Shown: one piece after another, positions 18,518 through 28,248 of the stretch | Position numbering within the stretch: the stretch's first letter is position 1 | Layout of the letters: each line of letters begins with the position of its first letter | DNA from: Deltaproteobacteria bacterium | GTDB taxonomy: Bacteria > Desulfobacterota > Desulfuromonadia > Geobacterales > Geobacteraceae | Reading direction: 5' to 3' | NCBI GenBank assembly: GCA_009668975.1 | Contig: SBEG01000012.1 | Location: 1 to 64,000, forward strand | Length of the DNA stretch: 64,000 nt | Notes under the pieces: generated by a model | Database searches by the model: none | What the model saw: only the letters and a program-made list of their open reading frames with translations | Told to the model about the DNA's origin: nothing | Translations under genes and position numbers: made by a program

Positions 18518-20572
18518 GTGAATCGAGCAACGGTAACCGGCAGGCTTTCGACGCATCGGGATGGCTACGGTTTTGTCATACCCGATGAAGGCGGCGACGA
18601 TGTTTTTATCCCGGCACGCTACCTGCGGGATAACATGCACGGCGACCGGGTCGTGGTGCGGATCCAGCCGCGCGGCACTTCCGGCCGTCGCGAGGGACGG
18701 GTGGTCGAAACTCTGGAGCGCGGCTTTACAACCATCGTCGGGCGCTTCGAATCAACAGGTGATGACGGACTGGTGATCCCCGACGAACCGAGACTGAGTA
18801 TTCCGATATCAATTCCCGCTGCGGCCCGCCTCAAGGCCAGACCCGGCCAGATGGTGGTGGCGGAAATCACGGACTACCCGTCGGGGCGGCGCGGTGCAAG
18901 CGGACGTATTATCGAAGTTCTCGGGAGCCAGGACGATCCCGACGTGGAATTTCTCACGATCGTGCGCAAATACGGGCTTCCCGATTTATTTCCGCCAGAA
19001 GTCCTTGCCGAAGCAGCGTCCGTCTATCGGCCCGTGGGGGATTCCGACCGGGAAGGGCGGGTCGACCTGCGCGATCTTTTGACGGTTACCATTGACGGCG
19101 AAACAGCCCGGGATTTTGATGATGCGGTTTCGGTGCGGAGAGAAAGAGACGACTCCATTCGCCTTTGGGTGTCGATTGCCGATGTCTCGCATTATGTTGC
19201 ACCGGGGTCATGCCTTGACCGGGAGGCGCTGAAACGGGGAACTTCGGTGTACTTTCCCGATCGCTGTATTCCCATGCTGCCCGAAAAGCTTTCCAACGGG
19301 ATCTGTTCCCTGAATCCGCGGGAAGATCGTCTTGCCATGACTGCGGAACTGCTTTTTGATGCTGCGGGGGAAGCACGGGAAAGCAGTTTTTATCCCAGCG
19401 TCATCCGCAGTGATGAACGGCTGACCTATACCGAGGTGAAGGAAATCCTGGCGGATAAAAATCCGGAGACGATCCAGCGCCATGCCGGTCTGTGCAAGGA
19501 CCTGCGCACCATGGAAGTCCTGGCCGGCCGGCTCGGAGAAAGACGCCGGCAAAGGGGCAGCATAGACTTCGATCTTCCCGAACCGGAAATCATTCTCGAT
19601 CTTCAGGGGCGGCCGGAGTCCATCGGCATTGCCGAACGTAATCTCGCCCACCGACTTATCGAGGAGTTCATGCTGGCTGCCAACGAAGCCGTGGCTGCCC
19701 ACCTTGAAGGGAACGGCATCCCCTGCATTTTCCGGGTCCATGAACCGCCTGATCCGTTGAAATTGAAGGATTTCCAGGAGTTTATCAAACCGATGGGGCT
19801 TTCCTTCAAGCTGAGGGGCGATTCGGTGGCACCCGGTGAATTCCAGCGGCTGCTCGGGGAAGTGGAGGGCCGACCCGAGGAACGGATGGTCAACGAGCTG
19901 CTGCTCCGCTGCATGAAGCAGGCGCGCTATTCCGCCGAAAATCTCGGCCACTTCGGCCTTGCCTCTCCCTGCTATCTTCATTTTACTTCCCCAATACGCC
20001 GTTACCCCGACCTGGTCACCCATCGAATCCTCAAGGAGCAGTTGTCGGGCCGGTTACAGAAACGACAACGGGGGAAACTCGCCGCTGACCTGCCCGAGGT
20101 TGCGGAGCAGTCTTCCCAGCGGGAACGGAAGGCAATGGAAGCGGAGCGCGAGATCATTGACCTGAAGCGGCTCCAATATATGGAGAAACACCTGGGCGAA
20201 GTTTATGACGCATGCATCACCGGCGTTACCTCTTTCGGCATTTTCGTCGAGCTCCCCGATCTGGTGGTAGAGGGTCTCGTCCATGTTTCGGCCTTGGGTA
20301 ATGAATTGTTTCAGTTGCTGGAAAAACAGCATACCCTCCTGGGCAAGAAGAGCGGCATTTCCTTTCGCATTGGGGACCGGGTGCGGGTGCGGGCCGATGC
20401 CGTCAACCGGAGCAATAAGCGGATCGAGTTCTCCCTTGAATCCGGGGGGCGGAAGCTCAGTCCAGGAGTCAGGCTGGAGAAGGAGAGTTCGCGGGTAAAG
20501 AATACTAGCGGAAAGCGAGACCGAAAGGGAACGAAGGGTAAATTGCCCCGCCGTGGTGGGAAAAGACGGTGA
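18518..20572 (+). CDS. rnr: ribonuclease R
   Basis: This 684-residue 3'-to-5' exoribonuclease belongs to the RNase II/R family. Two N-terminal cold-shock-like domains (about 1-150) are followed by the RNB catalytic domain, with the metal-binding motif TARDFDDAV (residues 196-204). A C-terminal S1 domain (starting near VYDACITGVTSFGIFVEL) and a Lys/Arg-rich tail complete it. It degrades structured RNA and takes part in rRNA and mRNA quality control. It is shorter than the E. coli enzyme at the N-terminus but has the full catalytic core. The start is GTG 18518, preceded by GAGGGAGGA. Confidence 0.93.
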   Translation: MNRATVTGRLSTHRDGYGFVIPDEGGDDVFIPARYLRDNMHGDRVVVRIQPRGTSGRREGRVVETLERGFTTIVGRFESTGDDGLVIPDEPRLSIPISIPAAARLKARPGQMVVAEITDYPSGRRGASGRIIEVLGSQDDPDVEFLTIVRKYGLPDLFPPEVLAEAASVYRPVGDSDREGRVDLRDLLTVTIDGETARDFDDAVSVRRERDDSIRLWVSIADVSHYVAPGSCLDREALKRGTSVYFPDRCIPMLPEKLSNGICSLNPREDRLAMTAELLFDAAGEARESSFYPSVIRSDERLTYTEVKEILADKNPETIQRHAGLCKDLRTMEVLAGRLGERRRQRGSIDFDLPEPEIILDLQGRPESIGIAERNLAHRLIEEFMLAANEAVAAHLEGNGIPCIFRVHEPPDPLKLKDFQEFIKPMGLSFKLRGDSVAPGEFQRLLGEVEGRPEERMVNELLLRCMKQARYSAENLGHFGLASPCYLHFTSPIRRYPDLVTHRILKEQLSGRLQKRQRGKLAADLPEVAEQSSQRERKAMEAEREIIDLKRLQYMEKHLGEVYDACITGVTSFGIFVELPDLVVEGLVHVSALGNELFQLLEKQHTLLGKKSGISFRIGDRVRVRADAVNRSNKRIEFSLESGGRKLSPGVRLEKESSRVKNTSGKRDRKGTKGKLPRRGGKRR

Positions 20573-20686
20573 AAGCGGTTGCTTTGTCATATGCTGCTAT
20601 GCTAGTTTCTCAAGCGGATATTCGAAGTAATTCGGTGCAAATCTGGAAATACCTTCTCGCTAGAGAATGGAGGATATGGGAATTCT

Positions 20687-21526
20687 ATGACCAACGAGAA
20701 AATGCTGTCTTTTGTCGAGCATCTGGTGGAACTCCGCAAGAGACTGATCGTCGTCATTATTGCGATTGTAATCGGCATGGGGGTCGCCTGGAACATCTCC
20801 GATGACATTCTCACCTTCATCGAGAAACCATTGACCGGAAAAACCTATCTGACGGATTTGAAGGAAGATGTCTACCAACTCTTCAAGGAGCGCTTTCCGG
20901 GTGCTTACAGCCGTTTCGACATGGACAAGGAGCCCAAGGTTAAGGCTGACGACAGGCGGCTTAACTACAGTGCGCCGTTGGAGCCGTTTTTTATCCAGTG
21001 CAAGATTTCCCTGATCGCCGGACTGATTATCGCTCTTCCCATTATTTTCTATCAGGTCTGGCTTTTCGTGGCCCCGGGGCTTACCAGGCGCGAACGGCAT
21101 CTGCTTGTGCCTTTTGTTTCCACCGCAACGGTAAGTTTCTGTGTCGGAGCGTTTTTTTTCCTCTCAATTATTTGGCCGGTAATCATCAATTTTTCTCTCT
21201 CGTACGAATCAACAGGGTTAAGGAGTTGGTTCAACATCAGCGCGTATGTGAATTTCTGCCTGCGACTGATCCTGATCTTTGGTCTGATCTTTGAGATGCC
21301 GATCATGGTACTTCTTTTGTCCCGTTTCGGTCTGGTTACGGGGAATTTCCTGGCGCGGCACAGAAAGTACGCCGTACTTGCCAGCGCAATTATTTCGGCC
21401 TTTCACGCCGATATGCTTACCATGATGGTCATTATGATTCCTATGTACGGGATGTACGAGGTTAGTATCTGGGTTGCGCGAATATTTGGAAAAAAGAGGA
21501 CGGTCAAACCGGCCGTACAAGAGTAG
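20687..21526 (+). CDS. tatC: Sec-independent protein translocase TatC
   Basis: This 279-residue inner-membrane protein is the twin-arginine substrate receptor. The opening FVEHLVELRKRL is the TatC hallmark and is followed by six predicted membrane segments. The first periplasmic loop (about residues 45-95) is longer and more charged than in E. coli TatC. The FEMPI segment in the fourth-to-fifth helix region is conserved. No tatA or tatB is next to it, so these must be elsewhere. The stop is separated by one base from the ATG of ribF, so the pair is co-transcribed. Confidence 0.92.
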   Translation: MTNEKMLSFVEHLVELRKRLIVVIIAIVIGMGVAWNISDDILTFIEKPLTGKTYLTDLKEDVYQLFKERFPGAYSRFDMDKEPKVKADDRRLNYSAPLEPFFIQCKISLIAGLIIALPIIFYQVWLFVAPGLTRRERHLLVPFVSTATVSFCVGAFFFLSIIWPVIINFSLSYESTGLRSWFNISAYVNFCLRLILIFGLIFEMPIMVLLLSRFGLVTGNFLARHRKYAVLASAIISAFHADMLTMMVIMIPMYGMYEVSIWVARIFGKKRTVKPAVQE

Positions 21527-21527
21527 C

Positions 21528-22475
21528 ATGTTGATCTATCGAACTATGGAAGAGATACCCGCGCCGTTTCCCCAGGCTGCCGTGACTGTCGGCAACTTTG
21601 ATGGTGTGCATCTGGGGCACCGCGCGATTTTCAAGAAAATCCGTCAGGCAGCCGCCGAACAGGGCGGTGTGTCGGTGGTTGTCACCTTTGCCCCTCACCC
21701 GCTGAAGGTCCTGGCTCCGGAGCGGGACTTCCGGCTGATCACCACCTATGCCGAGAAAGAGCGGCTCATTGCGGAGTCGGGCATTGATGTGCTGGTGATC
21801 ATCCCTTTTTCCCGGGAATTTGCCGAGATCCCCGCTGACAACTTCGTGCGGGATCTTCTGGTCGGGCGCATCGGCATGAAAAACCTTGTGGTCGGTTTTG
21901 ACTATGTCTTCGGCCGCAACCGCACGGGAGATGTCAGTCTGCTGCGCAGACTGGGAGAAGAGCTCGGTTTTTCCGTCGCTGTTCTGGAGCAGGTCGGTAA
22001 CGAAGAGACCGGTTTCAGCAGCAGCATGGTTCGTGAGTTGATCTCGACCGGTGACGTCAGGGGGGTCGTGCAGCTCCTGGGCCGCTACTTTTCCGTTGGC
22101 GGTGAGGTCGTTCATGGCTTCCATCGCGGCAAACAGCTTGGTTTTCCCACGGCGAATATCAAGGTTGAAGAAGAGCTGCTGCCGAAGCCCGGTGTCTATG
22201 CCGTCAAGGTCGAGGGGGACGGCTGGGTTCGCGATGGGGCCTGTAATATCGGCAATAATCCCACGTTCTATGGTTTGACCGAAACGGTGGAAGCGCACCT
22301 GTTTGATTTCGATGCCGATCTCTATGGCAGCCGGCTGCGGGTCTATTTTGTCGAACGGATTCGTGATGAGCGAGAGTATCCGGACATTTTTGCCCTGCTG
22401 GAGGCCATTCGAAACGATGTCTCCCGCTGCCGGGAAATCCTTGCGGAGCTTCCCCTGGTCCGGCACCATGAATAG
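21528..22475 (+). CDS. ribF: bifunctional riboflavin kinase / FMN adenylyltransferase
   Basis: This 315-residue enzyme makes FMN and FAD from riboflavin. The N-terminal nucleotidyltransferase domain has VTVGNFDGVHLGH, and the C-terminal flavokinase domain has GRQLGFPTAN-like GKQLGFPTAN and CNIGNNPTF. Both are in the expected order and the length is typical. ATG 21528 gives MLIYRTMEEI; the frame is open further upstream inside tatC but the family starts here. Its last codons overlap the next gene by 8 bases. Confidence 0.93.
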   Translation: MLIYRTMEEIPAPFPQAAVTVGNFDGVHLGHRAIFKKIRQAAAEQGGVSVVVTFAPHPLKVLAPERDFRLITTYAEKERLIAESGIDVLVIIPFSREFAEIPADNFVRDLLVGRIGMKNLVVGFDYVFGRNRTGDVSLLRRLGEELGFSVAVLEQVGNEETGFSSSMVRELISTGDVRGVVQLLGRYFSVGGEVVHGFHRGKQLGFPTANIKVEEELLPKPGVYAVKVEGDGWVRDGACNIGNNPTFYGLTETVEAHLFDFDADLYGSRLRVYFVERIRDEREYPDIFALLEAIRNDVSRCREILAELPLVRHHE

Positions 22476-23556
22476 TGCCGTGACTGGCGAGGGTACTCTG
22501 CAAAGTACCTGGAAAAAACGCGGCCTGTTCTGGTTGGGAATCGGCATCAGCGCCTTCTTCCTTTACCTGGTTTTTCGTTCCATAGATGGGACAAAGCTGC
22601 TGGCGGCCTTACGCAGCATGGATCTGCGCTTTCTGCTGCCGGCTGTGGCAGCGACGCTGTTCAGTTACTATGCACGGGCGTATCGTTGGAAACTACTCTT
22701 GTTGGAAGACAAGAAAACTTCCATGGGCAATCTGTTTGCCGCAACCTCCATCGGCTATATGGCCAATAATCTGCTTCCGGCCAGGGTCGGCGAGCTGGTG
22801 CGGGTCTATGTGCTCGGCGAGAAGGAGAAAATCGATAAGGGCACGGTCTTCGCCTCCCTGGTTCTGGATCGGCTTTTTGACGGTTTTTCCGTCCTGTTCA
22901 TCCTCCTAGCAACCCTCTTCACCCTTCAGCTTCCCGGAGATGATGCGGAGATCCGTGCCGCTCTTATGACCGGCGGCTACGTAACGGTCGCCGCGTACCT
23001 GGGAATCGTTGCTTTTCTGGTTTTGTTGAAGAAAAAGACGATCGCAACCCTGCATTTCGCCGCCTTGCTGCTGAAACCCTTTTCACCGAGAATTGCGGAA
23101 AAAGTGATCCCACTGCTCGGTTCCTTCATTCAGGGAATCCGGCTGTCGTCCCGGGCGTCAATTTTTCTGGGGCTGGTTGCCTCCTCGGTGATTATCTGGG
23201 CTTTTGCCATCTGGCCCATCGACCTTGCCCTGCAGTCTTTTGGCATCGACCTTCCCCTGACAGCGTCCCTGTTCATCATGGTTCTGCTGGTGATTGCGGT
23301 CCTGGTGCCGGCATCTCCGGGATATATCGGCACCTATCATTACGCCTGTTTCAAAGCGCTCACGGCCTTCGGCATCGGCAGTGAAAAGGCCGTGAGTGTC
23401 GCTCTTGTCATCCATGCGCTTAATTTCTTTCCCATTACCCTGCTTGGACTGTATTATCTTGCCCGGGGCAGGATGAGTCTGGCCGGTCTGCGGAAGGGCA
23501 ATGATAACCTGACCACCCCCCAACCCCCTCCTGCATCAGGAGGGAGTGCCCGCTAG
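22468..23556 (+). CDS. UPF0104 / lysylphosphatidylglycerol synthase-like membrane protein
   Basis: This is a roughly 360-residue integral membrane protein with about eight segments. It belongs to the UPF0104/AglD-like family related to the membrane half of MprF, supported by YYARAYRWKLLL, NNLLPARVGELVR and PASPGYIGTYHY. Family members are proposed to flip or transfer lipids or polyprenol-linked sugars. The ATG at 22468 overlaps the ribF stop. The last residues (NLTTPQPPPASGGSAR) are encoded by a C-rich palindromic repeat, which suggests the original C-terminus was replaced or extended by repeat insertion. Confidence 0.8.
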   Translation: MNSAVTGEGTLQSTWKKRGLFWLGIGISAFFLYLVFRSIDGTKLLAALRSMDLRFLLPAVAATLFSYYARAYRWKLLLLEDKKTSMGNLFAATSIGYMANNLLPARVGELVRVYVLGEKEKIDKGTVFASLVLDRLFDGFSVLFILLATLFTLQLPGDDAEIRAALMTGGYVTVAAYLGIVAFLVLLKKKTIATLHFAALLLKPFSPRIAEKVIPLLGSFIQGIRLSSRASIFLGLVASSVIIWAFAIWPIDLALQSFGIDLPLTASLFIMVLLVIAVLVPASPGYIGTYHYACFKALTAFGIGSEKAVSVALVIHALNFFPITLLGLYYLARGRMSLAGLRKGNDNLTTPQPPPASGGSAR

Positions 23557-23568
23557 GGCGGGGGTGGT
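23512..23568. repeat. ACCACCCCC palindromic repeat overlapping a gene end
   Basis: The outer arms ACCACCCCC (23512-23520) and GGGGGTGGT (23560-23568) are perfect complements, and an inner CTCCTGCATCAGGAG palindrome sits between them. The stop codon of the UPF0104 gene (23554-23556) lies inside the element. It resembles the C-rich hairpin at 18394. Confidence 0.75.
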
Positions 23569-23595
23569 TTCAATGATAAATGGCATTGTTGATTG

Positions 23596-23630
23596 AAGAC
23601 CTGCCAGGTTTTCAAAACCTGGCAGGTCTT
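23596..23630. repeat. AAGACCTGCCAGG palindrome, copy 1
   Basis: A 35-bp nearly perfect palindrome: 17-bp arms (23596-23612 and 23614-23630) around one central base, starting AAGACCTGCCAGGTTTT. A second copy of the same sequence lies at 32414-32446 between pilS and pilR. It stands just before the DUF2723 gene. Confidence 0.9.
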
Positions 23631-23655
23631 CCTCACCCCTGGTTACATTGAGAAT

Positions 23656-25545
23656 ATGCGGAAAGGGACAGATCCTGTGAGCCGAAAAACAGTCTTCGCT
23701 TCAGTAGACATCTTTGCAACCCTGTCCCTGACTGTCCCGCTGTTCGTCTATCTCCTTACCCTGGCGCCATCGGTCACTTTTTTTGACAGCGGCGAGTTTG
23801 TCACGGCAATCTCTTCACTTGGTTCTCCGCATTCCCCCGGCTATCCCCTCTTTGTCAATTACGCGAAACCCTTTACCTTTCTGCCCATCGGCGACATTGC
23901 CTTCCGGGTCAACTTTGCCACTTCCGTTTCAGCCTCCCTGGCCTGTTTCGGGGTCTATCTGCTCACTCTCAGACTCTTGAATGAAGCTGACTGCGCTGAG
24001 CCGGATCGGTCTGTCCGGTTTCTGCGGAGGGCGGCAGCCCTTTCCGCGGCCCTGGCATTTGCCTTTTCTTCCCGTCTCTGGCTCCAGTCGAATCATGATA
24101 AGCCGTATCCGCTGCTCACCTTCATGGTCGCCCTGGTTTTCCTGCTGCTGCTCAAGTGGCGGGAAACGTACCGCACAGGTTCCGAGCGACCGGGATGTGT
24201 TTATCTGGGGGCTCTTTTGTGCGGCCTGGCCATGGGCGCTCACCAGACCATCGTTCTGCTGCTGCCTTCCTTCGCATTTTTGCTGCTGGCCATGGATTGG
24301 CGGCTGATTACGAGGGTCAGGGAACAGATCCTTGCCTTGGCGGCTTTTTTCGTCGGGTTTTCCGTGTATCTTCATCTGCCGATCCGTGCGACGCAAAATC
24401 CTCTGCTGAACTGGGGAGACTCCAAGACCCTCTCGCAATTTCTCTGGCATTTTCTGCGCAAGGGCTATCCCATGGAGCATGTCGAGCGGGATCTGCCGCT
24501 GTTGATGAAACAGCTTGCGGCATTCAATCTGCTCAACGAGTTCACCGCGCCGGGCTTCTTTCTCCTCCTGGTGGGCGTCGTGTTGAACCGGCGGCAATCA
24601 CGTGACTTTCTTCTTGCTTTCGGCATTGCCATTGCGGTTTTCCTGGCCTTTGTCGTTGGTTACCAAAATACCCCCGAGGAGATGATCTTCCTTACCGAGG
24701 AATTCTTTACCCCGCTTTACATGCTGGCCGCGGTTTTCAGCGGTCTTGGCATTTTTTCATTGGCCAAGGCCTTCACGGACTGGCAGGAAGCGAAGAATCT
24801 GCCTGTCTGGACGGTGCGGCCGCTGCTGGTCCTGCTGCTGATCTTCCTGCCCGTGGTGCAGTGTTCCCGGAATTACCTGAAGAATGACCAGCACAACAAT
24901 TATCTGGCCTATGATTATGCGGTCAATACCTTGCATTCTCTTCCCCCGGGCGCGGCACTGTTTACCTGGGGCGATAGCGGGGCATTCCCGCTCTGGTATC
25001 TGCAGGGAGTCGAGCGGCTGCGGGAAGACCTGGCGCTCATCCATGTTCCCCACCTGCAATTCGGCTGGTACCTGGATTCCTTTCCGGACTTGTTTCGGGG
25101 AAGCCCTTTGCGAAAAGTGCTTGGGCAGGGTTTGCCGCTCCGGGAAGTCCTGCCGCTCGCAGTGCATGAGCAGCTGGCCAGGAGACCGGTATTTATCGAT
25201 TTTTCCACACGCTATTCGCTGGATCTGGAAGGTTTCAGCTACCGGCAGCAGGGCATCTGCTACGAACTGTATGAGGACAAGCGGAAGCGTCCCTATCCAC
25301 CGGATGTCGGTGTCTGGGAGCTTTATGCGCTACGGGGCATTGTGACGAATACGATCCCTTTCCGGGACCTGGATTCGGACAAGGCGGTGCAGATTTATCT
25401 GTACAGCAGGCTTGAGGCGGGCGAAACACTCCTGTCACTGGGTATGCACAGGGAAGGGCAGACGGAGTTACGGAAAGTGGCGGCGCAATTGCCTGCTTTG
25501 CGCAATGAAGTGCAGAGAATACTTACTGAATATGGAGTACGCTGA
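23656..25545 (+). CDS. DUF2723 family multi-pass membrane protein
   Basis: This roughly 629-residue protein has about ten hydrophobic segments in its first 430 residues and a soluble C-terminal part. The first loop has the acidic FFDSGEFVTAI and HSPGYPLF motifs of the DUF2723 (TMEM260-like) family. These proteins are related to GT-C glycosyltransferases and the eukaryotic member is an O-mannosyltransferase. Glycosyl transfer from a lipid donor is therefore plausible but not shown. I chose ATG 23656; GTG 23677 after GAAAGGGA is a good alternative, since a start further upstream would fall in a palindromic repeat. Its stop is directly followed by aroE. Confidence 0.75.
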   Translation: MRKGTDPVSRKTVFASVDIFATLSLTVPLFVYLLTLAPSVTFFDSGEFVTAISSLGSPHSPGYPLFVNYAKPFTFLPIGDIAFRVNFATSVSASLACFGVYLLTLRLLNEADCAEPDRSVRFLRRAAALSAALAFAFSSRLWLQSNHDKPYPLLTFMVALVFLLLLKWRETYRTGSERPGCVYLGALLCGLAMGAHQTIVLLLPSFAFLLLAMDWRLITRVREQILALAAFFVGFSVYLHLPIRATQNPLLNWGDSKTLSQFLWHFLRKGYPMEHVERDLPLLMKQLAAFNLLNEFTAPGFFLLLVGVVLNRRQSRDFLLAFGIAIAVFLAFVVGYQNTPEEMIFLTEEFFTPLYMLAAVFSGLGIFSLAKAFTDWQEAKNLPVWTVRPLLVLLLIFLPVVQCSRNYLKNDQHNNYLAYDYAVNTLHSLPPGAALFTWGDSGAFPLWYLQGVERLREDLALIHVPHLQFGWYLDSFPDLFRGSPLRKVLGQGLPLREVLPLAVHEQLARRPVFIDFSTRYSLDLEGFSYRQQGICYELYEDKRKRPYPPDVGVWELYALRGIVTNTIPFRDLDSDKAVQIYLYSRLEAGETLLSLGMHREGQTELRKVAAQLPALRNEVQRILTEYGVR

Positions 25546-26406
25546 ATGAAACTTTCGGGAAAAACCAGGGTCCTGGGCATTATTGGTTCGCCGGTCGGGC
25601 ACTCCCTCTCTCCGGCCATGCAGAATGCGGCCATTGACGAGCTGGGCATAGAGTATGTCTACGTTCCGTTTCCGGTGGAGCCGGACTACCTTGGCCAGGC
25701 CGTGGAAGGACTCAGGCGTCTGGGCGTCTGGGGTTTTAATGTTACCATCCCCCACAAAAGCACAATAATTCCTTGTCTTGACAAAATCTCTCCCGAAGCG
25801 GAACTTTGCGGAGCCGTCAATACGGTCTGCCGCGAGGGCGAGTCCCTGGTTGGTTACAATACCGACGGGATCGGTTTTCTTGCCTCGCTCCGGGAGGATC
25901 TGCACTATGACCCATCCGGGTCTTCGGTACTTCTCCTCGGGGCCGGCGGCGCGGCACGTGGTGCGATCGCAGCTCTGGCGTCGGCGGGTGTCGCACGTAT
26001 TGTCATTGCCAACAGGACCAGGGAGAGGGGCCAGGAGCTGCTGGAAAAATTTCGTACTGTTTTCCCTGCAGTGGAGTTTATCCTTTCCTCCCTTGCCGCG
26101 CCGGAACTGGCCGGACAACTTCATAACGCCGATCTTCTCGTCAATACCACTTCAGTCGGGATGAATGGCACAAGTTTTGAATATTTACCTCTTTCGGAGT
26201 TGCCGGACACGGCCAAGGTCTACGATATGGTCTATGTTCCGGCCGAGACCCCTCTGCTCGGTGAGGCGAAAGGAAGGGGGTTGACCTGCGCCAACGGCCT
26301 CGGAATGCTGGCCGGCCAAGGCGTGGCATCATTCAAGCTCTGGACCGGCCTTGAGGCGCCCCGTGCGGTTATGAAACGAAAGTTGCTAGAGGGGCTTGAA
26401 AGATAA
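25546..26406 (+). CDS. aroE: shikimate dehydrogenase
   Basis: This 286-residue enzyme reduces 3-dehydroshikimate to shikimate with NADPH in aromatic amino acid synthesis. The shikimate-binding segment SLSPAMQNAA and NVTIPHKSTI (catalytic Lys) lie in the N-terminal half. The nucleotide-binding loop GAGGAARGA and the NRTRERG segment lie in the C-terminal half. The length is usual for AroE. ATG 25546 follows the previous stop directly, so translation is coupled. No other aro gene is present in the window. Confidence 0.93.
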   Translation: MKLSGKTRVLGIIGSPVGHSLSPAMQNAAIDELGIEYVYVPFPVEPDYLGQAVEGLRRLGVWGFNVTIPHKSTIIPCLDKISPEAELCGAVNTVCREGESLVGYNTDGIGFLASLREDLHYDPSGSSVLLLGAGGAARGAIAALASAGVARIVIANRTRERGQELLEKFRTVFPAVEFILSSLAAPELAGQLHNADLLVNTTSVGMNGTSFEYLPLSELPDTAKVYDMVYVPAETPLLGEAKGRGLTCANGLGMLAGQGVASFKLWTGLEAPRAVMKRKLLEGLER

Positions 26407-26413
26407 CAAAATC

Positions 26414-26442
26414 TTGACATTAGGCCGCTTTCAAAATACCAT
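26414..26442 (+). promoter_or_regulatory. sigma-70-like promoter before pilB
   Basis: TTGACA (26414-26419) is followed after 17 bases by TACCAT (26437-26442), a four-of-six match to the -10 box. It lies between aroE and pilB, 44 bases before the pilB ATG. Confidence 0.5.
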
Positions 26443-26485
26443 TCATTCCTTGTAGTAATCGATCGTTTAGAATATTGAGGTTTTC

Positions 26486-28192
26486 ATGCAGCCAAGCAGA
26501 CTGGGAGAACTCCTGGTTAGAAGTAATCTGATAACGAGAGACCAGTTACAGCGGGCCCTTGATGAGCAGAAACACTCCGGCGGGCAGCTCCGGCTTGGCG
26601 CTATTCTCGTCAAGGAAGGATATATCAGTGAAAGCGAGCTGACTGCCTTCCTTTCCAAGCAGTACAGTGTTCCTTCCATCAATCTTGCCGAATTCGAAAT
26701 CGAGCCGGCGGTTGTCAAACTCCTTCCTGTTGAAGTTGTCCAGAAGTATCAGGCTATTCCCGTTAACAGATCCGGATCTACGCTCATCCTGGCCATGAGT
26801 GATCCTTCCAATATTTTCGCCATCGATGATATCAAGTTCATGACCGGCTACAACGTCGAGGTCGTGGTCGCTGCGGATACCGGCATCAAATCGGCGATCG
26901 ACAAATACTACGATCAGTCAGCGTCGCTCGCCGATATGATGAGCGATCTTGATATGGATGATCTGGAGGTTGTGGCCGATCACGACGAGGTTGATGTTAC
27001 CTCTCTCGAGCGGGCCACGGAAGACGCTCCGGTCGTTAAGCTGGTGAACATGATCCTTTCCGATGCGATCAAGCGCAAGGCGAGCGATATCCATATCGAG
27101 CCCTACGAACGGTCGTTTCGTGTGCGCTACCGGATCGACGGGGTGCTTTATGAGGCGATGAAACCGCCCTTGAAGCTGAAAAACGCAATCACCTCCCGCC
27201 TCAAAATCATGGCGGAACTGGACATCGCGGAGCGAAGGCTGCCCCAGGATGGCCGCATCAAGATCAAGCTCGGCGGCGGGAAGGACATGGACTTCCGTGT
27301 CTCCGTTCTTCCTACCCTGTTCGGCGAAAAGATCGTCATGCGACTGCTGGACAAGTCCAGTCTTCAGCTGGATATGACCAAACTCGGTTATGAGCCTGAA
27401 GCTCTCGCCCACTTCAAAGAGGCAATCCACAAACCCTTCGGCATGGTTCTCGTCACGGGGCCGACCGGCAGCGGCAAGACCGTTTCACTTTACTCAGCCC
27501 TGTCGGAACTGAATAAAACCACGGAGAATATCTCGACCGCCGAAGACCCGGTCGAATTCAACTTCGCCGGGATAAACCAGGTGCAGATGCATGAGGATAT
27601 CGGCCTCAACTTCGCCGCGGCACTCCGTTCTTTTCTGCGGCAGGATCCGGATATCATCATGATCGGTGAGATCCGTGATTTCGAGACTGCGGAAATCGGC
27701 GTCAAGGCGGCCTTGACCGGGCATCTGGTCTTATCGACCCTGCACACCAACGATGCTCCCGCGACGATCAACCGTCTGCTGAACATGGGCATCGAGCCGT
27801 TTCTGGTTGCTTCCGCCGTCAACCTCATTACCGCGCAACGTCTGGCCCGGCGGATCTGTGCCGATTGCAAGGAAATAGAAGAGATTCCCGTGCAGGCGCT
27901 CATCGATGCCGGCTGCTCTCCGGAAGATGCTCCGACATTTATCTGCTACAAGGGCAAGGGCTGTCCGAAGTGCAACCAAACCGGCTACAAAGGCCGGGTC
28001 GGTTTCTACCAGGTAATGCCCATGTACGAAGAAATTCGTGAACTGATTCTCAATGGCGCCAACACTGCGGAAATCAAGCGGGAGTCGATGCGGCTTGGAG
28101 TGAAGACCATGCGCCAGTCAGGCCTGACCAAACTGAAGGAAGGTGTGACGAGTTTCGAAGAGGTTCTGCGGGTTACCATGCCGGATGATTGA
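26486..28192 (+). CDS. pilB: type IV pilus assembly ATPase PilB
   Basis: This 568-residue hexameric ATPase powers pilus extension. The N-terminal MshE/GspE-N region (about 1-150) is followed by the catalytic core with Walker A GPTGSGKT (residues 325-332), an Asp-box segment and Walker B DPDIIMIGEIRD. The tetracysteine zinc motif has CADC and CPKC pairs separated by about 50 residues, and the conserved DIHIEP lies at 201-206. All PilB features are present. It heads the pil operon, with PilT, PilC, PilS, PilR and PilA following. Confidence 0.95.
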   Translation: MQPSRLGELLVRSNLITRDQLQRALDEQKHSGGQLRLGAILVKEGYISESELTAFLSKQYSVPSINLAEFEIEPAVVKLLPVEVVQKYQAIPVNRSGSTLILAMSDPSNIFAIDDIKFMTGYNVEVVVAADTGIKSAIDKYYDQSASLADMMSDLDMDDLEVVADHDEVDVTSLERATEDAPVVKLVNMILSDAIKRKASDIHIEPYERSFRVRYRIDGVLYEAMKPPLKLKNAITSRLKIMAELDIAERRLPQDGRIKIKLGGGKDMDFRVSVLPTLFGEKIVMRLLDKSSLQLDMTKLGYEPEALAHFKEAIHKPFGMVLVTGPTGSGKTVSLYSALSELNKTTENISTAEDPVEFNFAGINQVQMHEDIGLNFAAALRSFLRQDPDIIMIGEIRDFETAEIGVKAALTGHLVLSTLHTNDAPATINRLLNMGIEPFLVASAVNLITAQRLARRICADCKEIEEIPVQALIDAGCSPEDAPTFICYKGKGCPKCNQTGYKGRVGFYQVMPMYEEIRELILNGANTAEIKRESMRLGVKTMRQSGLTKLKEGVTSFEEVLRVTMPDD

Positions 28193-28248
28193 TGTGAGTC
28201 AAGATCAAGCTGTGGTAGTAACCTGTTGGATTTTGAATTAAAAATTCT

